The notes under the pieces are model-generated. The model had not been told where the DNA came from. It did not search any database and saw nothing but the letters and a program-made list of their open reading frames with translations. Positions 15,001 through 30,000 of a stretch of 64,000 nucleotides of DNA are shown here, piece by piece. This DNA comes from Adlercreutzia shanghongiae. GTDB taxonomy: Bacteria > Actinomycetota > Coriobacteriia > Coriobacteriales > Eggerthellaceae. A program made the position numbers and the translations under genes. The stretch spans positions 62,001 through 126,000 of the forward strand of contig NZ_JAYMFI010000013.1 of the NCBI RefSeq assembly GCF_035830635.1, read 5' to 3'. Positions within the stretch are counted from its first letter, which is position 1; each line of letters starts with the position of its first letter.

Positions 15001-18000
15001 CGAGCAGGGCTGGACCGTGCGCGTGCGCGTGCAGCCCGACTACGACAAGGACTCCTATGGCGCGCTGGCCTCCGGTGCCGCCAACAAGCACAGCGAGTAC
15101 GGCAAGCCCGATGTGGACGATCTTGACGACGGCGTAGATGCCGCCGACGTGAAGAGCCGCATCCGCGGCGGCGAGACCATCGTCTTCGAGCTCACCCCGC
15201 CTGATGACGCCAACGACGCCGAGTTCGAGAAGCACGCGAGCTTGCTGTCGGCCTTCTGGGACAACGTTCGTGCCGACGGCTATCTGGGCGCCGGCGATGC
15301 CGTCACCCTGAAGGTGCGCACCCGCATCGATAACGTGGGCGACGAGGAGTCGGCCCTGGAGGGACTCACCGACGAGAACGGCGAGCCTCTGCCCTACAAC
15401 CAGCAGAAGGAGCTGGTCCGCAAGTGGTCGACCCAGGCGACGAAGGCCTACTTCACCACCGAGGACCGCGACGTGGTCTGGTTGCCCAAGGAGACCGGCT
15501 GGTCGCACCGCTGGATGGGCGAGGACAAGGACATCACCGTTTCCAAGGACACGAAGCTGTTCAAGGCCAAGACTGATGCCGCGGGCAACGTGCTCTACGG
15601 CGAGGACGGCTTCCCGCTCTACGAGCCTCTCGTGGCGGCCGATGGCGCCGCTGAGCAGACGGTGAGGCTGGAGCAGGGCACGCTGTACCTGCGCCCGACG
15701 GTTGAGCAGGACTCTGCCAATGTGTACGGCGTGGGCGGCTTCAACAACCAGTGCCCCGAGTACTTCCAGTGGGCTGATGAGTCGTCGCTGGTCTACGACT
15801 CGCCCGAGCACGAGGACCCGGATACCAAGGACATCATCGCTGCCGTCGACTACGACAAGGACGGCGTGTACACGAGCGGCGACAAGGTGACGGGCAAAAA
15901 GGATGTTCGCTCCAAGCTGCCCGAGCGCCATATGTCCTCCACCTCCGGTGTGTTCACCATCCGCAAGCCCTCCGCTAGCGTGCGCGTGGACACCGGCATG
16001 GTGCGCGTCCCCACCAACGACAGCAGCTCTACCGACTCCACCCAGTCGGGCAACAACAACCTGTGGGTTACCCAGGCCATCAACACCGGTGCAGCGGTGA
16101 ACAGCTTCATCGTTGACTGGCAGGTGCCGCTGTGGGCTTTGGGCTCCCAGAGCAACGACAACGCGCCTTTGGGCAGCGCGACGGTGCCGGTGGGCAAGGT
16201 CACGCCCGATATCGAGTACGTGAAGAGCGGCGTGTGGGAGATTCCCGGAACCTACGAGTTCGAGCTGAAAAACCCCGTGACCGGCGAGGTTACCAAGGCC
16301 GCCGAGGGTGACCACTACTTCACCGTCGAGGGTAAGGAAATCGGTGCCTGGCGCATCGACTTCCAGCGTGCCCGCTCCCGCGAGGTCACCATTCCTGACC
16401 CCGAGACCAAAGAGCCCGTCACGACCAACCGCACCGTGTGGCCCTACTACGGCAACGACGACAACGACTACGTGCCCGCCAAAGGCACCGAGCTTATCAA
16501 GAACGAGGAATACGACCTGAAGAGGGACGAGTGCGACTTTGTCTTCAAGGCGACGACGAAGCGCGTTCCGGTAGACACGCCGGAGGCGGCGGCCAACCGC
16601 GAAATCGAGGACAAGCTGTGGGTGCTCGTCTACGTGCGTCGCGCTCATACGAACACGAAGCTCTCCAACAGCGGCTATGTGGAGCAGAACGGCAACAGCC
16701 CCGTCAAGCAGGATCGCGAGAACTTCTCCATGCCCGGCACCGATGCCGACCGCGACTACTTCTTCGGCGAGGACGATGCGAAGGACTACAACACCGCCGG
16801 TTCGGCCAACACCTACAAGTGGGAGCTGGTGGGCTGGACGAAGGTGTCCGCCAAGCAGAACATGACGTTCACCCAGGGCGTGGCCAAGGCCGGCACGCAG
16901 ATTCGCCAGGTCCGCTGGGTCATTCGCGCCTGCGATGAAGACACTTCGGGCAAGCCTATCGTGGATGACGAGACGCTGTCCCATGAGGTGCCGGTGCCCT
17001 CGGGCTTCCGCCTGGCCACCGATGCCGACGCCGATACCGCCGCTGTGGAGGAGCCCGACGAGGTGGATCCGCTGCGCAACAACACTGGCTGGCTGAAGCA
17101 GAAGGATTACAACGACCAGGTCGTCTACAAGTACATCGACCGCAACTTGGGCAATGTGAACGAGCTGGCCGATGCCAACGGCAACCTTACCGGCGTGTAC
17201 AAGATTGCCCCGCACAAGCTGTACTATTTCGGCGAGGTCATCACTACCAAGGGCGGCGAGGGAGGCCGCGAGCTGTCGGAGGCCGAGATGGAGGCCGCCC
17301 TTAAGGGCACGGCCCCCAATCCCGTCGTGGGCGGTGACGATTGCTGGGATCGCACCATGCAGGGCGACCTCATCGTTCAGGCCCATGAGGCCCAGTGGGT
17401 CATAGGCACCTCCATGCCCTCCACCATCACGGCCAATGCTGCCGGCGTCCTGGGCCATGCCTTCATCAGCGAGCTGCCGAAGATTCAGACGAACCTGCCC
17501 TTGGTCGGCACCCAGTCTTTGGGCGAGGCTGAAGCGGGCCAGGAAGTGCGCCTGCTGGCCGAGACCGATGTGCCCGACGAGATATCGGAGGCGGTGGCCT
17601 CGGCCTTTGCCGACAATGGCGTGACGGCCCAGGTGATGGATGTGCCGAGCCCCCGGGCCAGCGACGCCGACAACGCCAAGGCCTTCGATGAGATGGTGGC
17701 CGCCATCGGCACCGTGACCCTTGACAGCAAGCCGGCCATTGTCGCTGCCCGCGCCTTCTACGACAAGTTGTCCGAGGGCGCCAAGGCCCTGGTGCAGAAT
17801 CTCTCGCTGCTCAGCGACGCGGAGCAGGCCCTCTATATGCTGGAGAACCAGGACCAAAACGTCGTGAAGTCCGACTCGGTGCACGTGAACCACTTCGCTA
17901 CGGTGGTGCCGCGCTACGACGACACGAAGTACGCCCAGTACGAGCGCTCCCGCGCCGGCTTCTTCCGTTCCGATGAGAAGCCGACCATCAAGATTGACGC

Positions 18001-21000
18001 CAAGCAGTGGTACTTCTCCGGCACCACCAACAGCGGCTACGGCTGGAACAGCGAGTCCATCATGCTCGACCCCGAGGACTCCCTCTTCCTGCGCTACGAA
18101 GTGACTCTCTACAACATCTCCGAGGGCCAGCTGCGCCTGCTCGGCTACGACCCGGAGGACGAGAGCACCCCCTACAGCATCGACACCTGCACCAACCCAT
18201 CGGTGTCCACGCTGCTGCCCCGCATTCAGAATTTCGGCCCGACGCCGGAGTCGATGTTCAACGTGCTGCCCGATCTGACGCCCAAGCAGAAGACGCGCCT
18301 GACCCAGGCCGATGCCGTGCGCGCCATTGGCACGAAGCTGCAGCAGATTGCCAGCGATGACGACCGCGCGGCCTTCGAGGCGCAGCTGCGCTCTCTGGCC
18401 TCCGAGCTTCAGGCGCTGTGCGGCCGCGAGCTGACGGAGACGACGCCCGAGCTGAAGGCCTCCATCCTCCACGGTGACGATGTGCCCGATTCATCGAAGG
18501 CCGAGGTTGAGGCTACGATTAACGCCCTGCGCGCGCAGGTGAAGGTGCTTTTGGGCTACCACCCGCGCATCGTTCACGAGGACGGCACCGAGACGCCCGA
18601 GGGCTACGACATCAGCGAGGTGGCGCTTTCCGACGCCAAGGTGGCCGGCAAGAACATCTTCGCTCAGGGCAACGCCCTGCAGAAGCGCGTCGAGAAGGAG
18701 CGCCCCTACAGCCGCGTCTTCCAGTACGTGCCCTCCAGCGACCTGTTTGCCACGGCCACATCCGACGGTCAGCTCGACTGGTCGGGCAACCGCATGGCCA
18801 ACGACGGCTTCGATTACAAAAACGATGCGATGCAATCCACCCAGCGCGCCGTGAAGCAGGGCGAGTACCTGAGCCCTCTGGCTGAGGGCTATCGCCGCCA
18901 GCCCACGAGCGCCTCGGCCGGCGACGCGAGTCACATGAACTCCCAGGTGCCGCTGTGGACCTACCGCGTGGTGAAGTTCAAGCAGTACGAGCGCGACGAG
19001 TTCAACTACCTGTGGACGCAAAACGACGATGGCACCTGGAACTTCGTCGGCACCATGGACGACGAGGGCAAGGTCAGCCGCGAGCTGCCCGAGGGCACGA
19101 CGGCGCCGGAGAAGCCCGAGGGCACTACCAAGCCCTTCACGAGCCTCACCGATTTCGAAGAGCTGACGCCGGGCACCTCCACGGCGGCCATCCGCCCCGA
19201 GGAGGGCATGACCAAGCTCGGTCAGGGTGTGCTGGCCAACGGCGGCACCGAGATTTCCGCCAAGGACGAGTATGCCTACCTCTACGACGTCGACGGCAAG
19301 GTAGAAACCTCGACGGGCACCTCCCAGAACCTGACGATGAACACCCGCCGTTCGTTCACCTGGAACTTCCTGGGCCAGAACGGCAGCCGCGGCGTGCTCA
19401 ACCCCGGCGAGGCCATCATCCTCGACTTCATGATGCAGTTCTCGCCGAACTCCTCGGCTTCCACCGATGTGGGCAACGCGCTGATCTTGTCCTCGTACGC
19501 GGACAAGGCCGGCTCCTACGACTTCTACGACTACCCGCTGTTCCGCTCGGAGACCATCGAGGATAAGAAGGTGACGAAGATCGTCACCAAGGCCACCATC
19601 AACGACCCGGAGAGCTCGATCATCAAGGACTCGTCCTACCGTTCCGACATCAACGACGGCAACGGCAACGGCGACCGCTCCGAGACGCTTCTGCGCAAGG
19701 ACACGCCCTCCATCGGATGGTCCAACAACGAGCAGGTCATCCAAGAGAAGATGGTGCAGCCCAAATACACCGACGAGAAGTTCTCGAAGCGCTCCCAGAC
19801 GGCGGCTGTCCCCGAGGGCACAAGCTATACCTACGAGAATATCCAGCAGTACACGGGCATCAACGATTCCACGGCGCTCATTTACAAGCACTCCACGTTT
19901 GCCGACACCCTGCCCTATTCGAACTACAAGGACCCGGAGCGCCAGGGCGACAAGGAGACGTCGGAATTCGACGTGACCACCAAGACCTTCACCCTGCGTC
20001 AGTCCCAGTGGAGCGGCTGGCTGCAAGACCTTGACTCCGTCAAGATGGAGTACACCGATACCACCCCCACCGAAGAGGGCGATATCGTGGGCAGGTACGA
20101 GTTGCGCATCGCGGATGCCAAAGACCCGGTGACGGGCGAGACGCTGACGGCCCAGGCCTCGGTGTGGGTCGGCCCCATTGCGGTGACGGGCACCGGCGAC
20201 AAGGTGAAGTACGCGCCGCTGACGACCGATGACATCTACGAGCCCATCGATGTGGCCAGAAAGGCCGAGGCCGAGGCCATAGCCAAGGGCGGCGAGAGCT
20301 GGGCCGGAGACGAGAACGACGCGTTCATCACCCGCTGGGTGGCGCAGAAGACCACGGGCATCACCTTGGGCGAGGACGGCAAGACCGTGACCGAGGAGGT
20401 GCCGGTCTCGCAGTCCATGGCCTCTATCAACATGGTGAACATCAACGACCTGAAGGCCTATGTGAAGAAGCATCCGGACGAGGAAGAGGCGCTTACCCGC
20501 TGCATCGGCGCTATCTGGTGCCGCGTGCTGGACGACAATCTCGTGCTGATGGCCCGCAACGGCGATGTGCGCCTGAAGTACGACCTGAAGGCCCCGCTGA
20601 ACCTTCCCAAGTACCTGGGCAACGCCGGCAAGGCCTACAAGTCCGTCGACGGTCTGCCGGAGGACGCGACGCCTCTGCAGGAGCGTCTGTGGGAGACCAG
20701 CCAGTGGAACACGTTCATGTCCATGGTGGACTACCGCCAGGGCACCTACCGCAAGCTGGAGAACAAGCCGGCCGGCGTGTATGTGGACGCCCCCGAGGGC
20801 TTCGGCTACATCGGCAGCTACGTGTGGATGGACACCAACTGGGATACGCTGCAAAACGACACCAAGGGCGAGGTGGTTACCGATACGCTCGGCAACGAGA
20901 CCACCTATCACAAGGGCGAGAACGGCCGCTACATTCTCTCTACGGAGAAGAACATCGCGGGCGGCAAGTACACCTATACCTACGATGGCGGCAAGGACAC

Positions 21001-24000
21001 CTCCAAGCTGCTCACCGACCTGGATTACGACGGCGTGCCGGACGATCCGGGCGTCAACGGTGTGAAGGTTGAGCTTTTGAACGAGTGGGGCGTGCCGGTG
21101 AACCGCAACGGCGACGCGGTGGTGCAGGTGAAGATGGACGCCAATTCCAGCAAGCTCACCTGGGTGAAGGCCGACCCGAAGACCGGCGCGGCCGTGAAGG
21201 GCCTCTACGGCTACGAGCCCATTACCACCGACGAGAGCGTTAGCTTGGGCGCCTATGTGTACACCACCGAGTCCGACTACTACAACAACCGCGGCTACTA
21301 CATGTTCTCCATGCTGAAGCCCGGCACCTATCGTCTGCGCTTCACCTTCCCGCAGAAGTACGCCAACTACGCGCTCACCACCAAGCGCATCGGTGCCTCT
21401 CATGCCCCGGTCATCGAGGTTGACGAGAAGACGGGCAAGGTGAGCTACCCAGGCGCGACCGAGGACATCTCTGCTTACATGATGGTGTCCCGCACCAACA
21501 GGCAGATGGTGGCCGTGTCCGATCCCATCGAGGTGGAGCCGGTCGTCTTCGATGCGGCCGCCTACGCCGCGGGTAACGACCCCGACCACGAGATCTACGA
21601 TGCGAAGATGACGAGCTACAACGTCGGCATTGCCTTGCCGGTGGTCTACGAGGGCGTGGCCTATCGCGACGACAAGCTGGCCGGCTACGAGGAGATGGAG
21701 GAAGACCCCGACGAGGGCGGTACCGGCGAGGGCGGCGGCGATGTGGGCGGCGGCGATGACGACGACGATCCCTTCGCCCCCAAGAGCGCCCAGGCCTTAA
21801 GCGCTGCGGCTTCCCCGAAGGCGGCGGCCCCCGCGGTAAGCCAGGGCACCCCCGAGCTGCCGGGCATCTCCACCCTGTCGCTGACGCCGGACAACGCCCC
21901 GGCCTACGACGCCTCCCAAGGCGAGCTGCCTCCGTTCATCATGGTGAACGGCAAGCCCACGCTGAACCTGAACAAGTACGTCGAGCTCGATGGCTCGGTC
22001 GACCCCGAGCTCATCGACGGCGTGCTTGACTGGGTGAACGTGAACTTGGACGAGTCGAACCCCTACGAGTACGCCGTGCGCGTGGATGAGCTGCGCCTGA
22101 AGAATATGGAAGTTCGCGTCATGGTGCAAAACGCCAAGACGAAGAAGTGGGAGCAGGCCTACGACACCAACGGCAACATGGCCGTGGCTCAGACGGACTG
22201 CTACCTGGAAGTGTCGCTGGACGGCGGCGCCACCTACCAGCGCGCCTTCGACAACGACGGCAACAACCTCGTAAGCGCTGAGGTGCTGCGCGAGGTTATG
22301 AATGGCGAGAACCCCCAGGGTCTGTATCGCTGGACGCCTCGTACCGCTGGCAATACCGATGCCACGGGCTTCTTCCACTTCAGCCTGGAGCCCTTCCACA
22401 ACTACAAGGTGGTGTGCAAGGACACCCGTGCCCGTATTCTGAAGCCTTCGGTTATGACCTGGGAGAACGACCCGCTCGCTCGCCCGACCAAGAATGCCGA
22501 GGACCAGGATAAGGTGACCGTGGGCACCGGAGAGGCCCAGGAGGCGCGCCCCAAGGACGAAGTGGCCGCCATGTGGGACAACGACCTGTGGCTGAAGAGC
22601 GGCTCGGCCGAGACCAACAGCTTCTACGCCGAGGTACCGGTCGATGAGAAGGGCCGCGCCGTTTACGAGGACGCGAAGAACCCTTGGAAGGGCTACAAGA
22701 TTTACGACAAGCTGGCCTTGGGCTGGATTGACGGCACCAAGGGCTTCTTGGGCAACTACGTCTGGTCCGACAAGTCCGGCTATATGGAAGACGGCGTCAT
22801 GCAGCACTACGACGGTCTGCAAGGCGACGTGCCCAACATTGGCGTGGGCCGCGTGAAGGTGATCCTCGAGCAGTACTACTGGCTGCCCTCCGATGCCTCG
22901 TCCGCCGAGGGCGCCTACAATCCGGGCACCACCAACGGCACTTACGGCAAGGGCCGCTGGGTGTTGAACGACCTGGAGTACAAGACCACCATGTCGTCCA
23001 GCTCCGGCAGCTACATCTTCAAGGGCGTTTCCACCTACGTGGTTGATCCGAATGCGCCCAAGACCGTGGCCGAGGAAGACAAGACGAAGTATCTGGCCGG
23101 TTACCGCATTCGCATCGACCGCAACGATTTGAAGCTCGTGGCGCGCGACTATGGCCTGACGTTCCGCAATACGCAGGATTTGGTGGCCAAGGTCTTCGAC
23201 GAGGAGATCGACTCCGATGCGGCCATGGGCGCCCAGCTGGTGCTCGATGGCGAGGGCAACCCGTACTACAAGGACGGCAAGCCGGTTTGGGCCTACTATC
23301 TGAACGAGATCGGCTCGGGCGATCCTGCGGTGGGCGGCATTGGGCCGAACACGAACCGCCCCTCGGCGGCTCACGACACCGATGTGTCCTACCAGCAGAT
23401 GATCGTGGTGGCGGGCAACACCGACACCATGGCCCGCGAGAACCTCGTGGCCTACCTCGTTGAGCTGGGCCGCGTAAATGAGGACGATGCCGCCAAGGTT
23501 GTGGCCAGCCAGACGGTGGACATGCTGATTGAGCAGTTCTCCACCGACGAGCTGCGCAACTACCTGCTGGCCAACAAGGTCATCGAGGAGAGCGATTCGG
23601 TGACCGTGGACCGCATGAAGGAGCTGGCTGCCAGCTTCAGCGGCACGACGGTGGGCAACGACCGCGCCGTGCAGGGCGGTCTGGCCACGAACGCCTCTCG
23701 CGCGGTGTACGATCTGGGTGCTGCCCAGCGTATCGAGCACTGGGACGTGGGCCTGGTTGAGGTGCCGCGCTCGTCCATCACCGGCAAGGTGTGGCACGAC
23801 GAGGACTACGACGGTGTCATGGAAACGGGCGAGGAAGGCCTGGCTGGCGAGTCGGTGGCCCTTGAGCAGTACTACTGGGACGGCACGGCCTGGGTGCGCA
23901 ACGACCGTTTCGGTGCCGATGTGCGCACCTCGGTTGAGGATAGCTGGCGCACCGAGACCCGCCAGGACTTCATGGGCGTGGACTACACGGTGTGGCTGCG

Positions 24001-27000
24001 CGACTACACCGATGCCGCGGGTGCGAAGGTGACCTCTGAGGTGACCAAGGCCGAGGACAAGCTGCCCATGGCCAGCACCCAGAAGGACGGCTTCATCTTC
24101 GTCGCCACCGACAAGAACGGCGTCTACACCTTCCAGAATCTGCCCACGGCCTACACCAACGACGAGGGCGAGCACTTCCTGGCCGCCTATCGCGTGGTGC
24201 TCAACGGCCTGCACAAGGACGTGGCGAAGGACGACGACGGCAACGTGCTGTACAGCACGCCGTGGATGATGACCAACTATCACCAGGGCGACGATGTCGC
24301 GGCCGACTCCGATGTGGCCGACGACCAGAGCCCGGTGGCCGCTACCTACCGCGTGGTCGGTCGCGAGACGGCGGGCGAGGACAACCTCGTGCGCGCCCAC
24401 GACGGCCAGATCATCCTGGCTGCCGAGGTGAGCGCCGATCGCGTGAACAGCCTGCAGCCCTCTCAGGTGGACATCTCGTATGCCGATGTGTACGAGGGCG
24501 TCTCGGGCACCGTGCGCTACGACTACCTCACCAAGCGCGCCCATACCGTGAACGGCGGAGACGTGGGCGAGCTGCCGGTGCCGCGTCGCGAGGTGGCCGG
24601 CCGCGTGTGGCACGATGCCAACTACGACGGCAAGCAGGCCATCGTGGAGACCGAGGAGCTCGTGCTGGACGAGAACGGCCAGCCCATTCCGGTGCTTGAC
24701 GAGAAGGGCAATCCGGTGCTGGACGAGAACGACCAGCCGAAGATGCTCACCCGCAAGGTGCGCTCCTACGGCGCCGACGAGCCGGGCATCGAAAACGAGA
24801 CCGTGACCCTCACCCAGTGGTACTGGACGGGCACGGAATGGCAGCAGAACACCGCTTTCGGCACCGACGACTTCAACGCCTTGGCGGCTATCGCCACCGA
24901 CGAGTGGGCGGCGGGCGAGCCTTACGAGGGCACGCTGGCCGATGGCGCCGTGACGCTTCTCACCAACGAGGATGGCGAGTACTGCTTCAAGAACCTGCCC
25001 ACGGCCTATGTGAACGAGAAGGGCGAGCTGTTCTTGGCGTCCTATCGTCTGACGCTGGGCGGCCTGGAACAGCAGGAAGTGGTGAAAGACGGCAAGGTTG
25101 TCTCCCGCGTGCCGTGGCTCATGACCCGCTACCACGAGGGCGCTGCCGTGGGCATCGACTCGGATATCGACGATAAGCTCGAGGGCACGCTGCCCTCCTA
25201 CAACCTGCTCGGTCGCGAGAGCGCGTTTGAGGATTCCGCCCCGGCTGGCGTGCGCGCCCGTGACGGCCAGATCATCCTGGCCGCGCCCAAGGCCGATGAC
25301 GTAAGCGTTGTGGACGGCAAGACCACCATCGTGAATCTGCCGCTTTCCGAGGCCATCGACCAGGCTGAGGGCAACGCCCTGTACGACATCATGCGCGCCC
25401 GCAAGCAGGCCGACGAGGTCTACGACGGCGGCGACGCCGGCCAGCTGCCGGTGCCCACCCGCTCTATCGAGGGCCTCGTGTGGCGCGACGCCGACTACGA
25501 CGGCGTTCAGGACGAGGGGTATGAGACCATCACCGTGACGGCGGCCGACGGCACCACCTCCTCTCTGAAGAAGCTCAAGGAAGAGGGCCTGGTGGGCCAG
25601 ACCATCACCCTTGAGCAGTGGTACTACGACCCGGCCAACGTGAACACCGACACGGCGGCGTTTGTGGCCGAAGGGAAGTACGTCGACCTGTCCGGCAAGA
25701 TCGGCTCGGGCGCCTATGAGAGCCACTGGTTCCAGAACAAGAACTTCGGCGCCGACATTTACACGACCTACAACGATGCGAACCATCCGCTGACCTCCGG
25801 CGATTGGGACAGCAACGACAACCCGGCCCAGGTGGCCGATGGCGTCATCACGGTTAAGACCAACGAGGAAGGCCTCTATCGCTTCGATAACCTGCCCACG
25901 GCCTACACCGACGATGCCGGCAAGCAGTACCTGGCCGGCTATCGCTTGAAGCTCGCGACGCTGACCGAGGACTACGACCACGAGCACTACGGCCTGCCCC
26001 AGGAAGGCTCCTGGATGATGACGCGCTTCCACGCGGGCGAGGCCGCCGAGGTGCTGCCGAAGGATTCCGATCTGCCGGACAACCTGGGCATCGTGAGCAA
26101 CTATCCGCTCATCGGACGCGAGGCCTTTGTGGCCGACGTGGTGCTGGACGAGGACGGCGAGCCCGAAACCGTCACGCCCAAGCGCTATTTGGGCGAGCGC
26201 CAGGAGCTGCTGGAGGGCCAGATCATCCTGGCCGGCCAGAACGCCTTGGGCCGCGGGGCCTATGCGGAAAACACCCTGGCCGCCTCTGATTATCAGAACG
26301 ACTTGACCGGCGAGCTCATCTTCGACTTCATGGCTGCTCGTGCCTATGACGAGGGCGCCGATGCCGTAGAGGGCGGCGACGCCGGCGAGCTGCCGCCGCC
26401 GACCCAGGACATCGTGGGTATCTTCTGGAACGACGCCGACAACGACGGCGTGCAGTCCGCCGACGAGCTGGGCAACCCGGTGCTTCTCACCGAGGACGGC
26501 CAGCGCGTTATCGCCGACTATGCCGAGGACGGTACCATCGAGGTGTTCGAGGCCATCGTGACCGTCACGCCCGATCCGGACGACCCGGAGGCGGCACCGA
26601 CCACGACGGTGAAGAAGGGCGAGCGCATTCAGTACTCTGCGTGGGAGGCCGATGGCACGCTTGCCCTGTACCAGTCCGATGGCAACGGCACCTTCGCGGT
26701 GCAGAAGACCTATGCCGCCAACGAGGTGGGCCTGGCCTACCGCGACGGCACCGTCTACGACGAGAAGGCCAGCGAGGACGGCATCAACAACGCCCGCGTC
26801 ACGCTGGAGCGCTACGTGCCCAACGGCACGGGCGGCTGGGCGCGCGATCCCCAGTGGGCCGATAGCAACCGCTACGATTTGAACGGCGATGATTGGGGCG
26901 CTTACGAGGCGAGCCCGGCCACGGTGTGGGGCGATGACGCCCAGCACGTGCAGCGCACCAAGGTTCAGGAAGCCTCCGACGGTGTTGTGCGTGCCGGCGT

Positions 27001-30000
27001 GTACCGCTTCGAGGACCTGCCGACCCAGCGTGCGGCGACGGCCGACGATGTGGCTGCCGGCTATGCCGAGAATGTGGGCGAGAAGATCGTCTACGGCTAC
27101 AAGGTTCGCTATACCGACGCCGGCTACCAGCAGCGCGCCTGGATGATCGCGAAGTACCAGCAGAAGGACAACTTCACTCAGGACTCCGACCTCATTAACG
27201 TGAACGCCAACCTCATGCAGGACGCCGAGTACGACGTGCTGCTGAATCGCAGGGATGAGAGCTCGGTTCTGGGCAACCTCATCGATGGCAATGCTTCGAA
27301 CAACGACAACCAGGATCTGGGCCTGCTCTCCCATGAAGAGGCCCTGGCCCAGTCGAAGGGCACGGCGACCCAGGTCCAGGCTGCCGACCCGGCGCGTCCG
27401 GCGGTGGCCTTCGCCTCGTTGCTGGCCTCGACGGCCGCCACGGTTGCCGCAGCCGCGGGCGCCGAGGGCGCAACGCCGGGTGTGGATGTGTACGACCTGG
27501 GCGCTGGCTCCGACCGCGCCTACAACGACGGCGCCCTGCTGAAGCGCAAGACCGGCCGCATTTCCGGCGTCCTGTTCCAGGACGACAACTACGACGGCAT
27601 TGCCAACGAGGGCGAGCCGGGCATTGCGGGCAAGCGCGTGTACCTGCGCGCCTGGGGCCTGCGCCTGGTGGCCGACGCCGACTGCGGCGGGCACTGCGCC
27701 ACGCCGGCCGAGGCGGGCGAGGGCCAGTGGCCGGCGGCCGGCGGTCCCATCACCGCGGCCCAGCGCGATGGCAGCGTCAAGGCGGGCTACCATTACGAGT
27801 GGGTCGAGGAGGCAGGCGATCCCCTGTCGGTGCTCACCGACGAGAAGGGCCGCTACGCCTTCGCCGACCTGCCCGCGGCTACCCGCAACATTCGCAATAC
27901 CGCCGATGGCTCTCTTGGCTGGCAAGGCGACGAGGGCGGCGATGACGAGGTGCTCGTGACCGACAACTGGGACGAGTGGTACCTGCTCGGCTACACCATC
28001 GAGGTGGAGGGCGACAACCGCGAGGCTTTGGGCAGTGCCGCTTCTGAGACCGTGGTGGGCCTGCCGGTTACCCGCCTGCTTGACGACAACGGCGAGGAGC
28101 TGCAGGACCTCAACGCCAGCAAGGTGCATCGCGCCGCCGATTCCGGCGAGATGAACGGGCGCCTGTCCAACGACGCCCACTACGGCGCCACGCGCTTCGC
28201 CATCACCATGAACCAGGTGAATGAGCAGGATAACCGCGAGGGCGGACGCACGGTGCTGGATGGCCGTCTGGTGCTGGCCGATCGCGCCACCACCGACGAC
28301 GAGGCTGTGGGCGCCACCGACGAGACCTATTATGTGAACGCCAACGGCATGGAGTTCGACCTGTCCACTATCCGCGATGCGGACCATATGAACGGCGGCT
28401 TCGGTCCCTTCGGCACGGCGACTATCTCCGGCGTGGCGTGGGATGACGAGAACTACGACGGCATTCGCAACTTCCGCACGGTTATCGATCCTCTGCCCGA
28501 GGAAGGCGAAGAAGACGAGTTCGAGCAGCCCTCGCTCATTTCCGAGCTGGAAAAACCGCTTGCGGGCGAGACCGTCTACATCACCCAGGAGTACCTGGAG
28601 AACGGCAAGTGGGTGTTCAATCCCGCCTTCGGCGGCCAGGTCGACCCTGAGGTGGGCGACTTGACGGCCCGTCGCGACGCGGTGTTCGTGAAGTACGCGA
28701 AGTCGATGCCCAATACGCAGTATCGCATCGCCGTGCGCGATGAGAACGGCAACTTGGTTGACCTGTTCCGCGACGCTGAGGGCAACCTGCCGGTGCTACG
28801 CGATGAGAACGGCGATGCGGTGCTTGACGCCGACGGCAACGAGCTGCCGGCGAGCCTGTGGTTCACCTCGCCGGACAACGTGAAGGTCGATGGCCAGACG
28901 GTGTTCGGCTGGCCCGAAGATGCCGAGGCGGGCACCTTCTCCAATGGCCTGACGGTGACGATCGGCGGCGTTGATTACACGCTGTCCATCAAGCCCAATA
29001 CCGAATACGTTGTGGTGTGCCGCCAGCTGAATGCCAGCGGCGACTATGTGGAGAGCAAGACGCCGATGGCCGTGGCCACGCCGGGCGAGTCGGCCCTGAC
29101 CGACGTCATCTTCGCCGAGGGCCCGGTAACCGCTTCGGCCGGCACCATTATGTTCGCCGAGAAGCCGGCCTGGTGGAAGCTGTCTGCCGATGCGGGCGTC
29201 GCCTCCGCCGACGAGGCGGCGGGCGATGAGTGGAACGGCTGGGAGTACGCGGCCGTGCCTGCCGGCCAAGATGCGGCCGACCTTGATGACGAGGCGTGGC
29301 GTCCTGCCGACGAGCGCGGCTTCGTGCAGTTAAGCGGCCTTTCCCAGCGCACCGATTACACGCTGGTGGCCCGGGTTCGCCCCTACGGCGAGTTCCTGCT
29401 GCCGGATATGGCCAACTACCGTGCCGAGGACGCTGCGGCGGCCCTCGAGGAGTTGGGCCTGGTGGTGGATGCCGAGCAGGGCCATGAGTTCAGTGATACC
29501 GTGCCCGGTGGCGCGGTGGTGCGCACCGAGCCGGCCGTGGGCGCCAAGATGAAGCCCGGCATGACGGTGAAGCTCGTCGTGTCCTCGGGCGCGGCGCAGC
29601 CGGTGGAAGTGGAAGACGTGACGGGCGCTGAGCCCAACGAGGCCGCCGAGCGTCTCGCGGCGGCGGGCTTCCGCGTGCAGATTTCCAGCGATGAAGAGTA
29701 CAGCGATGCGGCCGCGGGCACCGTGGCCCGCACGAAGCCGGGCGCGCTGTCGGTGGCGCTGCAGGACAGTGTGGTGACCATCTACGTCTCCAAGGGTCCC
29801 AAGCCCGAGGAGCCGGTCGAGCCGGTTGAGCCCGGTGAGCCCGGGGAGCCTGGGGAGCCCGGGGAGTCTGGCGGTTCCACGGAGCCGACCGAGCCTGGCG
29901 AGTCCACGGAGCCGACCGAGCCTGGCGATTCCGGCGACCCGACCGAGCCTGGCGATGCAGGCGACTCTGGCGACTCTGGCGACCCGACCGAGCCCGGTGA

